From contig CAUYUJ010011225.1 in NCBI GenBank assembly GCA_963575745.1, positions 245,001-309,000 of the forward strand: DNA of 64,000 nucleotides, written 5' to 3'. Numbering within the stretch: the stretch's first letter is position 1; each line of letters begins with the position of its first letter. Origin of the DNA: Prorocentrum cordatum (taxonomy: Eukaryota; Sar; Dinophyceae; Prorocentrales; Prorocentraceae). The notes under the pieces are model-generated. The model was not told the DNA's origin. It made no database searches and worked only from the letters and a program-made list of their open reading frames with translations. Shown one piece after another: positions 47,311 through 57,018 of the stretch. The position numbers and the translations under genes are program-made.

Positions 47311-48076
47311 GAGAGGGCCTCGCTACCCAGACCCCATCGCGTCGTGAACACATGTCACGGCGGAACGTGTTTGGGTGTTGTTCTGCCTCTGGGGGGGTTC
47401 TCGCCAGGCCCCAGGATGGAGTCGAGGGATCTATAGGTTGACTTCTCTTCCCAGGCGGAAGCCGACGGATGTGGAACGAGGCCAGCTTATGCTGGCGGAA
47501 GCTGGCCTCGTTCCGCTGGAGCGACGAAATTGAAAGATGCCCCCGCGTTTCCACAACCCAGAAAAAGCATAGTCGATTGGCGTCCTCCTCGCGTCGCGAA
47601 GGAATGACGACGGAAGGCTTTTTGTATGAGCCTTTCCTGGACCATCAAGGAACGGCTCAGAACTGATAATCTGGTCCTGGGGCCTCGGTCCAGATCTCTA
47701 GCGGTCCTCGTCCTTCTCTCTGTTCGCCTCCATCCTCCTCCTGAGTGGCATAGGAAAAGACGGGACGTTAGCGCGGACAATTGCGCGTAGGCTGCTTGCC
47801 TGGGATCGGGCGTAAGTAATTTGTTCCCACATGATTTGCCGCGGCCTGCGTGAGCTACAGCGTTCGATTGCTATGATATGTCTAGCGCGTGCGACCAGTA
47901 TTCTTTGTCGCCTCCGAGGAATCCATCTGCGGAGGCTGGGGGGGGGCTGCGGAGCAGTCACGTTGGTGCATTCGCAAGAAGCTCGATGGAAGCTGGCAGG
48001 AGTGAAGGCATAACGCTCAAGAGAGGTAAATGTGGGCGCGCCCAGTGCTTCTGAAGCTGGCCATACCCTACACGTT
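47311..48076. other. Intergenic stretch with a small inverted repeat
   Basis: GAACGAGGCCAGCTTATGCT and GCGGAAGCTGGCCTCGTTCC at 47472-47517 form a perfect-looking hairpin. No gene supported. Confidence 0.5.
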
Positions 48077-48122
48077 CCTCCTCCTCCTCCTCCTCCTCCT
48101 CCTCCTCCTCCTCCTCCTCCCG
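48077..48122. repeat. (TCC)n microsatellite
   Basis: Short CTC tract. Confidence 0.9.
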
Positions 48123-48459
48123 CTGTGGCCGGGGCTCTTCCCAGCAGATAACAGAGGCGAGCATTAGTCTTTGCCGCTCGCTTGGCGTACAGCGAACAAA
48201 AAGGGCATCTGCGCGACACTCCTCGAGAGACCCAGCTCGAACCGGGAGGTTGACTGTCGGGCAGCCTTCTGTGCAGGTGAGATGTGCCTTCGACGTATCC
48301 AGCTTCTGGACGCCCATCTTGACTCATGTGCAATATCCAGTCCTTATTAGAGCTGGCAGCCACTCTGGTTCCTTCAGTTGGCGTTGACCAGCGCGTGGAG
48401 AGGAGACTTTTCTCGTCCTCATCTTTCTGGAGGAGACATGCAACATCAGCATCAGCATG
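48123..48459. other. Intergenic stretch, nothing recognised
   Basis: No gene or repeat family recognised. Confidence 0.35.
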
Positions 48460-48630
48460 AATCTTCGGAGATCCGTGCGGATTTGTGGGGTCGGCGCTGG
48501 ACCCCCTCCCCACACCCCTGGCGGAGGCGCATCTGGCATCGGGCACGCGCCCTCCGCGCATGGGATGCGGATGCGGGACGCGGGGCTCGGCGCCGCTCCA
48601 AGCAGTCCGCGCGGACCTCCAGCAGCTTGT
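48460..48630. mobile_element. Hairpin element (family H), copy 3, diverged
   Basis: CTTCGGAGATCCGTGCGGAT at the left, and CAGTCCGCGCGGACCTCC at the right as its inverted form. It has GGTCGGCGCTGGACCCCCTC and CACGCGCCCTCCGCGCATGG in the arms. Confidence 0.55.
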
Positions 48631-48767
48631 GTTTTTTGCTGAGCTCTGCCGCCGCCCCCCCTCTCCGTCATGCGGCGCCTTGACCTTCTTCAGTGCGGGG
48701 TCCCCGCAAGGCCCGACCCTTTCCCTGCACCAGTTTTTCATCCCGAGTAGTCCACCTAATCCTTCTC

Positions 48768-48895
48768 CTCCTCCTCCTCCTCCTCCTCCTCCTCCTCCTC
48801 CTCCTCCTCCATCCTCCGTCCTCCATCCTCCATCCTCCTCCTCCTCCTCCTCCTCCTCCTCCTCCTCCTCCTCCTCCTTCCCTGGGACCAGTTCT
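48768..48895. repeat. (TCC)n microsatellite
   Basis: CTC triplets with a CATCCTCCGTCCTCCATCCT interruption. Confidence 0.9.
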
Positions 48896-49202
48896 TCATC
48901 CCGAGCCGTTCCCCGACGGTCCCGAGGCCCGGTCAGTGCCCCCAGAGGGCGAAAACTCAAAGCAGTTTCCGTTTTGATTCTTGCAGGACGTTGCCCGTCG
49001 GGGCCTGTTCGCCGCCCACGAGAGTTCACGACGAGCTCAACCTTCGAGGGCGCCCGGCAGCCCGTGCCGTCGACGCTTGCCGTCTCGCAGCCCGCCGCCC
49101 TCGTCGCCGCCGTCGGCGTCGTCGTCGACGAGGCCCTCGTTGCCCTCGTCGTCGCTGCCGTTGCCGTCGATGTCGTTGCCTCGAAGAAGACACATCGCCA
49201 TC

Positions 49203-49386
49203 AACATTAACTTTCGGCGCCCCGCGCGGGTTTCTTGGATCCGCGCTGGACCCCCCCCCCCGGCGGCGCCTCCAGCGCCGCCCCTGGCGCGCTCCGCGCG
49301 CCAGGGGGGGGGGCCCAGCGCAGATTCAAGACCTCCGCGCTCCGAGCGCCCAAAGTTTATGTTTATGGCGTTTTTTTTCTTCTAGT
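49203..49386. mobile_element. Hairpin element (family H), copy 4, with acceptor-like tail
   Basis: CATTAACTTTCGGCGCCCCG at the left, GCGCCCAAAGTTTATGTTTA at the right. The central palindrome is CCCTGGCGCGCTCCGCGCGCCAGGG. Followed by GCGTTTTTTTTCTTCTAG, as in copy 2. Confidence 0.75.
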
Positions 49387-49500
49387 TCCTGTCGCCGCTG
49401 ACGTCGAGGACACGCTGCGCGTTCTGGCGGCGGAGTCCCGCGCCGGCGCGGCCACCGCCGCCTCGGCCAGGGACGCAGGCGCGGCGCCGCCCCCCTCTCC
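49387..49500 (+). CDS. Exon-like stretch after the hairpin element
   Basis: Directly after TTCTTCTAG one frame reads PVAADVEDTLRVLAAESRAG, a protein-like helix, then becomes Ala/Pro-rich. No family recognised and no 3' boundary fixed. Confidence 0.25.
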
Positions 49501-49619
49501 CATTTGCGGCGGAGTTGGAGGGCAGAGCCAACGGGCGTCGGCGAGCGCTGCTCGATGTCCACTGGCCGGCCCGGCTTGGGAGCCACATGTCTTTGTGGAC
49601 GGCGATCAATGGAGAGGAA

Positions 49620-49745
49620 AAATGTTGCCAAATAATTCCCAGATGTCTAAACCATGTTGTAAACGTGTCGTAAACATATAGAACAACATGTTCCCAACAT
49701 TTTTAGAACATGTTTCACACAGTTTAAACATACTTTCAATTAAAT
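49620..49745. other. AT-rich island left of element C
   Basis: Contains several near-repeats of AAACATG and AGAACATGTTT. A similar AT-rich stretch with ACATGTTCGACAATGTTTGA lies at 56580-56655, on the other side of element C. Confidence 0.6.
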
Positions 49746-50126
49746 GATCGGATTGACAGGCTGCCCATCGTCATGGCATCCACAAACATGTCTACGTTGC
49801 ATCGTCGGGGATCCTCGCCTGTCTCCAAACATTGTGGCGTCTTATCTTAAGCCCGATGCGGGCTCGATGCGGACGCGACGCGGATCTGGCGTGGATGTCG
49901 GCTCGGACTCGACACGGACTCGGCACGGATCCGACGAGTCCGACGTGGCTTCGGCACGGATTCCACGCGGACAGGGCCGCGACGGGACAGACAAGGCCCC
50001 GCATCTTGCCGCACCTCCGCGGGCGCCGGGGCATCGGAGCCGTTGTGCGGCCGGCCGAGGTCTGCGGCAGGGCACGGTGCTGGGCCGATTTTCCACCACC
50101 ACTGCCGTAGGCAGGAGAGGGTAGTG
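49746..50126. other. Intergenic stretch, GGACTCGACACGGACTCGG-type repeats
   Basis: GCGGACGCGACGCGGATCTG, GGCTCGGACTCGACACGGAC and CGGATCCGACGAGTCCGAC are diverged short units at 49855-49960. No gene supported. Confidence 0.45.
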
Positions 50127-50228
50127 GAGGAGGAGGAGGAGGAGGAGGAGGAGGAGGAGGAGGAGGAGGAGGAGGAGGAGGAGGAGAGGAGGGGGAGGAG
50201 GAGGGGGAAGGGGAGGAGGAGGAGGAGG
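50127..50228. repeat. (GGA)n microsatellite, left flank of element C
   Basis: GGA triplets with GGG and GAA variants; the 3' end of element C begins right after GGAGG at about 50229. Confidence 0.95.
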
Positions 50229-50305
50229 CCATTTTCGGGTCATTTTTATGTTCGGCCCCCTGGCGCCCTGCCGGCAGGCTAAACCAGGTGCCGTCTGCGC
50301 GGCTG

Positions 50306-53300
50306 TCAGGCCGCGCCGCCGTCGCCGAAGGGCGACTCTCTGCCCGCCGCCACGCGCGCCCGCGCCCAGCGAGCCGCGGCGGCGGGCGAGGCGAAGCCGT
50401 GGAGCTCAGCCGCCTGCCAGGCGTCCGCCGCGACGGGCCTCAGCCCCCAGCGCGGCGGCCGCCCTGCACCAGCGGAGACGCCTGCGCCGCCCTCTTCGCC
50501 TGCGCCGTCGCGGAGCACCGCCGCGAGCCGCGTCTGCTCCTCCTGCGTGGGCGGCTGCGGAGCCGAGAGCCTGGCCTTGCTCTTGGGCTCCTGGAGGCGC
50601 ATCAGGAGCCGCCGCGCCTCCGCCGCCCTCTCACCAGGGGCTGGCCGCCCCTTGCAGCTGCCCAGCAAGCCTGTCCCAGCGGGAGGGGACCGCTTCCAGA
50701 AGCGGCAACCGCACTTCATGCACCAGGCACGGCCCCATCACCGTTCTCGAGGCGCGAGACGACGATGCAGTGCCCGCGCACCTCCCGCGCCACTCCAGCT
50801 CCTGCTCTCGCGGCCTTCAGCTCGGGAGCGGCCACAGCCGCCTCCGCCAGCTCGGCAGCCGCGGCCCCAGCGGCAGCGGCGGGCGCCTGGCCGCGCTCCT
50901 CTCCAGCAGCAGCCCCAGCAGCGGCGCCAGACGCCTGGCCGAGCTCGAGGTCGGCCTCGAGCGCCAGCGCCGCCACCTCCGCGTCGGCCTGCTCCGCCGC
51001 GTCCAGCGCCTCCTGCGGGATGTCGTAGACGAGGTCGGCCGTGCCCACGACCCCGTCCGAGTCCAGCTGCTCGCGGTCCACCATGGTGGCGGCCAGCTCG
51101 CCAACCCAGCGCCCGAGCTCCTCCACGCGCCAGGCACACGCCTGGAGGAACCAGACCAGCTCCTCGTCGATCGGCCACAGAGCAGCGCCTCGCTTGGCCC
51201 ACAGGTCATCTGCCCTGTTGCCCCTGATCAGGAGCTCGGCCTCCCAGGTGGCAGCTGCAGAGAGCACCTTGTGCGCCTTGACCTTCCGCACCGTGGCCGT
51301 CGGGCCTGGCCCAGCCCACCACTCCTGCCAAAGGTGGCGGCGCGCCTGAGTGGCGCGAGGGCCTTGCCCTGCGAGAGCGCCAAGCCGACCGTGCCCGCGC
51401 AGTCGCAGAAGACCTCGAGGCCCGAGCCGTCGGCCGACGGCAGCCAGAACTGGGCCAGCATGTGGAACGCGTAGTCCTCGCCGTCCCTGGCCTCCTGCTT
51501 GGGCCCGTACGCCCGCGGGACGATGCCGTGCATCCCGCCGATGACCTCCCCGCTGAGGCCGATCTGCACCACCGCCCAGCCTGCGCGGCGGGCCCCGCGC
51601 AGCGCAGGAAACCTGGCGCTGCCGTCCACGAAGACCCTGCCCGCGAACTTCGAGCCAGGCGGCACGCCAAACCAGCGCGGGGCCGCGAGCGCGGCGTCGG
51701 CCGTCGCGGGGAAGGCCAGGGCAGGGTCGGGGCACAGCGCACGCGCGGAGAGCTCCGCCGCAGCGCCCCCGCGCTGCGCCACCAGCCGCGCCCCCTCCAG
51801 CAGCTCATGCGAGCACGCGTCCCGCCGCAGCATCTGCCAGGCCTCGCACTCGAAGGCCCTGTGCCGCAGCGTGCCACGGCCTCCGCAGAGGCGGCATAGG
51901 CCGTCGCGCGCCTTGCCCTCCTTCCAGAGGCGCTCCTGCGGCCAGTGGGAGCAGCCGAGGACCGCTGCGAGCGCTCGCTTGTGGCGGGCCTGCCAGTGCG
52001 GCAGCGGCGGCGCGGGCTCCTGGCGGCCTGCGCCCTCAGCGGCCTCGGCGTCGGCCTGCCCCTCGGGGCGGCGGCGCGCGTGGAGGAGGCGCTCCAGCCC
52101 CTTTCCAGCGCACAGGCCATGCCCAGGCGCCAGGCCCGCGCAGCCGCTTCAGCGCAAGCACGTCCGAGGCCAGCATCGCCGACTCACGCAGTACCTGCAC
52201 CAGCATGCCAGGCGAGTAGAACTCCAGCGAGAGGACACGCGCCTGCCAGTCAATGGCGGCATTGTAGGCCACCATCTCGATGCCGACCCGCCGCGGCGCC
52301 AGCACACATGCCTGCGCAGGGTCGCGGCGCTGCCCCCAGGGGCGGCGAAGGTCGAGAAAGCCTTGCTCCCCAAGCCAGCACTCCTGCACCACCGCGGCGC
52401 TGGGCAGGCCTGTCTCCAACGTCACGCCGCAGGAGCGCGCCACCTCCACCGCATGCACCACGAAGGGGTCGCGGCAGGCAGCGCCGTGCATCGCCCGCAG
52501 CCGCAGGCCGACGCTGGCGCCCATGGGCAGCCTGCCTTCCGCACGCATGGCGGCGATCCGCAGGCCATGCAACTTCCCACAGGCGAGGCCCGTCACCGCG
52601 GGGCCCCAGACGGCGGCGGCCGCGGGGCTGCCTCTCTGGATGTGGCCCACTTGCGCACCTGCACTGCGCAGCAGGCGCGCCCGCGCGCTGACCTCCGCCG
52701 CGCGGCCGGGCCGAGCGTCCTGCTCGCGCGCGCGCCTCCAGCGCCCATCGGCGGCGTCGCCACCGAGGCATCGGGCGCCAGTCCAGCGGGCCAGCGGCCC
52801 ATGCGCCCAGCAGCCGTCCAGCTCGTCACCGAGGTCCTCGCTGTTCGCCATGTAGCCCGTCTTCGCCTCCGAGATGACCAGCCCCTTGGCGACCAGGCCC
52901 TCCGTGAGGGCCGCCATGGCCCTGGGGAGCTGCTGCACCACCTGCGCCCTGCCGCCGACAGCCTGCAGCAGCACGTCGTCGACGACGTTCTGCAGGCGCA
53001 CCACAGGGTTCTCACGCACGATCTTCACGAAGGGGGTGTGCACCAGCAGCTTGGCCAGCCCGGCCGCGCCGCTGCAGCCCGCCACAATGGTGCCGTTCGC
53101 CTCGAACGGCTTGGAGACCGAGCCGCGCCAGGACACGCGGCGCTGCGTGCGGCACGACACGCAGTGGCACTGCAGCAGCGCGAGCGGGAACTCCGTGGCG
53201 GCCGCCTGCACGCGCAGCTCCTCATGGTTGACGTGCTCGTAGAACTCCGCCAGGTCGGTGACACCCGTGGCCGCCGAGAGGCCTCTGCTGCGAGCAAAGG

Positions 53301-55190
53301 CCGCCAGGAGGTTGTGCACCACCCCCGCTCGCTCGCACGGGCTCTCCGACGTGCCCCAGAAGGCAGGGTTCTTCAGCGAGGCCTCCCAGCGGGCCACCAG
53401 CGGCTGCCGCATCCTGCTCCAGACCCTCAGCCAGATGGCCGCGAGGCCGATCGGCCGCTGGCCGCCAGTAGCCTTGGGGATGAACACCACGATCAGCTGC
53501 CACAGCGCCTCCCGCGAAGGCTTCCGCTCCCAGGCCATGAGGAGCTTCAGGAAGCGCTGCCCGTAGGTCCGCGGGAGGCGCAGCAGCTGCTTCGGGCGGA
53601 GCGCGGAGCCTATCCCACCCAAGGCCGCACCCCTCGCGGTAGGTGCCCAGGACCCGCTCGAGGTCCTCGAGCTCCAGCGGCGGCAGCACCGACTCCTGGA
53701 TGTCCCAGTTCTCAGGCGCCGCCTCGCCAGCACGCGACGGCTTGACCCAGAGCGGCTGCCACGCCTCCAGCAACGCAGCCACTGCAGCATCGCCCGCAAC
53801 GGGCATGCGCAGGTCGTCGTCACCGTCCACGCCCGCGAGCACCTCCGTGGGCACCACCGCGACCTGCTTGATGAAGCGGTAGGCCGCCGAGCCGCCCTTC
53901 TCGGTGGCCGCGGCCTGGGCCCAGGCGCGCCACTCCGCGGCCTTCCGCTGCTTGTCCAGCCTCCAGCGCCGCCTCGCCTCCTCCTGGACGAACTGCACCG
54001 TCAGCTGGCACGATGAGGAGCTGAGCAAGCCCATCACGCGGGCCACCGACAGCCCAGCCAGCGGGCCTTCCTCTGGCCACTCGAGCTCGAACGCCATCAG
54101 CACCTCGCGCTGCTTGCGCAGCGGCGCCCAGCAGCGACCTCCTGGCGCCGCCTCCTGCAGCGCGCGCCAGCGGCCGCATGCCGCCGCGAACGACATCCAG
54201 CGCCTGCAGGCAGCGCCGACGCCCCTCTTGCAGTCCTGCGCCCAGGCCACCTCCATCTCGACCCTCTGCGTGCGTAGCCCGCCCGCGCGCCCTTCCCAGC
54301 GGCTGGGCGGCACGATCTCGTGGAGGTCGATCAGGTAGGCTTCCACCGCCTCGGGCCACCTCCATGAGCGACCGCCCACCTCCAGGGCTCCATTCCGAGA
54401 AGGCACGCTCGAGCGGCGCTGGCCGCACTGGCGGCGGCAGCGGCAGCGGGAAGGCGGCAGGGAAGAGCGGCTGCTGCACCTTCGCCGCTGGCCCTACGCC
54501 GCGGAGCACCACCTTGAACGGCGCGTGGTCCTTCGTCGGCGCCCTCAGCAGCACCTCAGCCACGTCCACAAAGCACGTGAGGACCCTGCTGACGACCGCG
54601 AAGTCGAAGACCTTCGAGCCGCAGGTCGGCTCCTCTGGGCCCACGAGCGCACCGCCTGCGCTGCGCGCCCACTCACGGACGTCCACGGGCTCCATGTTCC
54701 AGTCGCCTATCACGACCCACGGCGACTCCAGCTGCCCCACGTACTCGTGCAGCGCCGCCAGGAGCCCGATGTTCTCCTTCGCCCTGCCGATCTTCGTGAT
54801 GAAGTAGGCCGAGATGACGCGGCACGGCTCCCTGAACCCCAGGTTCACCTCGCACACTTGGAACCGATGGGCAGGGAGCCTTGGCGCGGCGGCGGCCGCC
54901 GACGGCCGCAGCGTGGCCGCGGCCACTCCTCCCGAGCTCTCCAGCGGCCCTGGGCCCGTCGGCAGCGCTGCCTGGCCATGCCAGCTGAAGCCGCGCGCCT
55001 GCATCCAGCCCGCAGCGCGGGCCATCGCCTGCTTGCCCTTGAGGCGATGCTCTTGGAGGCAGAGCACCGCAGGCAGCCGCCCCTCGTCGTCGCGCAGCCA
55101 CTCGACCAGCGACTGCGCCGAGCCCCACGCGGTGTTGGCCGATACCAGCTCCACCACTTCCGCCGCCCGCGGGCGGCTACCCAGAGGCGG
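50306..55190 (-). pseudogene. Element C ORF2: endonuclease, RT, RNase H, tail; several frameshifts
   Basis: Domain order on the minus strand: endonuclease 55190 to about 54400 (VLCLQEHRLKG, VVIGDWNMEP, CGSKVFDFAVV, APTKDHAPF keep Glu, Asp-Asn, Asp and Asp-His). Linker to about 53640 in a second frame. RT to about 52090 in a third frame (IVVFIPKATGGQRPIGL, motif A TGVTDLAEFYEHVN, motif C NVVDDVLLQ at 52973-52995). Knuckle CRLCGGRGTLRHRAFEC near 51840-51900. RNase H (VFVDGSARF, EVFCDCAGTVGLA, then frameshift, VRKVKAHK, GNRADDLWAKRG). Tail CMKCGCRFWKRS near 50700. At least four frame changes. It begins overlapping the end of ORF1. Confidence 0.75.
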
Positions 55191-56340
55191 GGCCTGCCAC
55201 CCGCTGGCGCTTGGCCAGCGCTGCGCGCCAGGCTGCGCGCTGCTGCTCGTCCTCCATGCCCACCTCGTCGAACACGGCGTCGAGCCCGACGAGCTCGGGG
55301 CCGAAGTCGAGGTCGCCGACGCGCTTGCGGTCCCCAGGAGGACCATCAGCGCCATCATCACTGCCATCAGCCGCGGGGGCGGCCTCCTGCGCCGCGGCGA
55401 CCCGCTCAGCTGCGGCTGCAGCCGCGCGGGCCCGCTCGGCCGCCGCTGCCTCACGAGCACGGGCGTCGGCGGCGGCGAGCTTCTCCACGAGGCTGCGGGC
55501 CTCGGCGGCCATCGCGAGCAGGGCGCCGCCCTCCTCCCCGAGCAAGAGAACCCGCTCCCGCTCCGCCTCGAGGCCCTCGCGGCCCTTGAGCAGCACCTTG
55601 CCCAGGCAGTCCTCGGCCTCCACAGGCTCGCCCACCTCCATGGGCGACGGCCCCTTGTGCTGCTCCAGGTCAGCGCGCTTCCTAGCGCGCACGTCCTCGG
55701 CCAACTCCTCCAGCTGGTCGCGCCGCTTCTGGAGGACGTCCGCCTGCTCCACCACGCGGACCGCGACGGCCGCCTGCTCCTCCTGGACGGCCACCAGCGC
55801 AGCCTCAGCACGGCTGACCTGGCCCTTGATCTTCGCCTCCCTGGCCAGGAGGGCCTGGAGCGACAGCTCGGCCAAGGGCTTCGCTGGCGGCGGCGCGTCC
55901 ACCACAGGCACCAAGGCCCCGAAGTCCTGGACCAGGGCCGCCGACCAGCCTTCCCTGGGGCCAAAGTGGCGGAGGAGGGCCTGGCGAACCTCCTCGTCCT
56001 TGCCGCCGCTGCCGCTGGGCCGCTCCTCCGCTACCCGCTTGGCCGCGCCCTGCGCCCACGGCGCCGGCGTGGCCGCGACGGCGGCAGGCCCTGGCACGTC
56101 CGAGGCGAAGCGCACGCGCTTCGCCACGACCTTCTCCTTCCCCTTGGCCTTGGCCTTCGCTTTGGCCTTGTTGATGGCCTCGCCGATCGTGCCAGCGGCG
56201 CGCGGCGGCCGCGCCGCCTTGCAGAGCCTGCACTCCGTGCGCCAGGCTATGTTGGCGTAGCCAGCAGCACACGAGCGGCACGTCCAGGGGTCGCCACCCT
56301 GGCTGGCACCGCGCGTGCCACCTGCATCTCCATTCGCCAT
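55177..56340 (-). CDS. Element C ORF1: RanBP2-type zinc finger plus coiled coil
   Basis: 387 codons from ATG at 56340 to TAG at 55177-55179; the first ATG after the SL that opens this frame. Residues 17-40 hold DPWTCRSCAAGY, then NIAWRTECRLC: W19, C21, C24, N30, C37, C40, the RanBP2-type pattern. Then a basic Ala/Lys stretch (NKAKAKAKAKGKEKVVAKRV). Residues about 140-300 form a long predicted coiled coil (LSLQALLAREAKIKGQVSRA; RRDQLEELAEDVRARKRADL). It has the same plan as ORF1 of element A, though the sequences are clearly diverged. Likely an RNA-binding chaperone of the element RNP (inference). Confidence 0.75.
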   Translation of the reverse strand: MANGDAGGTRGASQGGDPWTCRSCAAGYANIAWRTECRLCKAARPPRAAGTIGEAINKAKAKAKAKGKEKVVAKRVRFASDVPGPAAVAATPAPWAQGAAKRVAEERPSGSGGKDEEVRQALLRHFGPREGWSAALVQDFGALVPVVDAPPPAKPLAELSLQALLAREAKIKGQVSRAEAALVAVQEEQAAVAVRVVEQADVLQKRRDQLEELAEDVRARKRADLEQHKGPSPMEVGEPVEAEDCLGKVLLKGREGLEAERERVLLLGEEGGALLAMAAEARSLVEKLAAADARAREAAAAERARAAAAAAERVAAAQEAAPAADGSDDGADGPPGDRKRVGDLDFGPELVGLDAVFDEVGMEDEQQRAAWRAALAKRQRVAGPASG

Positions 56341-56485
56341 CGGCCCGCGGGGGCACGCCGGGAAGAGGAGGAGGGAAAGGAGGATCCGTGAGTGGGCCGA
56401 CGGAGAGATGGAGGGCGCCACGCCACGGCGCAGCGCGCCTGGCCTCGCTGCGAGGCCTGGCCCCCCTCCGGCTGGCAACTGGGCG

Positions 56486-56507
56486 CTTGAGCCAAAATGG
56501 CTACGGA
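56486..56507 (-). other. Dinoflagellate spliced-leader sequence (DinoSL), exact 22 nt
   Basis: The minus strand reads T-CCGTAGCC-ATTTTGG-CTCAAG, identical to the DinoSL (D CCGUAGCCAUUUUGGCUCAAG, D being A, G or U). It is not followed by a splice donor, so it is not an SL RNA gene; it is fused straight to the leader of element C. A reverse-transcribed relic of trans-splicing. Confidence 0.95.
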
Positions 56508-56560
56508 GGAGGAGGAGGAGCAGGAGGAGGAGGAGGAGCAGGAGGAGGAGGAGGAGGTAG
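56508..56560. repeat. (GGA)n microsatellite, right flank of element C
   Basis: GGA/GCA triplets starting directly at the SL. Confidence 0.95.
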
Positions 56561-56579
56561 GAGAGGGTTGGGGAGGAGG

Positions 56580-56655
56580 ATCTTGACATGTTCGACAATG
56601 TTTGACTATCTTTGACAATGTTTGAATATGTTGTTGGCTACATTTTAGTTGTCTT
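56580..56655. other. AT-rich island right of element C
   Basis: GACAATGTTTGACTATCTTT then GACAATGTTTGAATATG: a 19-bp unit repeated about twice. Confidence 0.65.
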
Positions 56656-56829
56656 CAAATGCCCGCCTGTAGGATGACATGCCCGACCTAAGCTTAGCGA
56701 CTTCTGCTGTTAATGCACTCCCTCCTGCTCCCTCCTCCCTGGGGGAGGGTAGAGCAAGAGGAGGACTAGGAAAGTATCGTTCTGGAGGGAGTGTGGAGAG
56801 CCGGGAACAGGAAGGTCATCGAGGAGGAG

Positions 56830-57018
56830 TGTGCAGACAAGTGGGTCGAGCATCAAGATGACCATTTTTACTACCATCACCACCACCATCATCACGACCA
56901 TCGTCATCCAATCCAGGCAGGAGCGGATTATACTGACAGGGGCATGGCGCCGATGGGCCATCTCGAGGTAGTGCTGCACGCACAGATCGACATCATCGAG
57001 GGCCCGATGATGGGCTGA
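56830..57018. other. Protein-like stretch, strand undecided
   Basis: The + strand reads QAGADYTDRGMAPMGHLEVV ... to TGA at 57016. The - strand over the same bases reads RALDDVDLCVQHYLEMAHRR ... Both look like protein and neither is recognised. A CACCACCATCATC run lies at 56878-56905. Confidence 0.25.

Larger units (their letters stand above)
50229..56507 (-). mobile_element. LINE-like retrotransposon C with spliced leader at its 5' end
   Basis: About 6.3 kb on the minus strand between two (GGA)n tracts. It starts with an exact DinoSL (56507 down to 56486), then an untranslated leader of about 145 bp, ORF1, and a frameshifted ORF2 with endonuclease, RT, knuckle, RNase H and tail. The SL position means the copied RNA had been trans-spliced. 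The target duplication cannot be read inside (GGA)n, but CAGGAGAGGGTAGTGG (50112) and TAGGAGAGGGTTGGGG (56558) are similar outer flanks. Confidence 0.85.
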
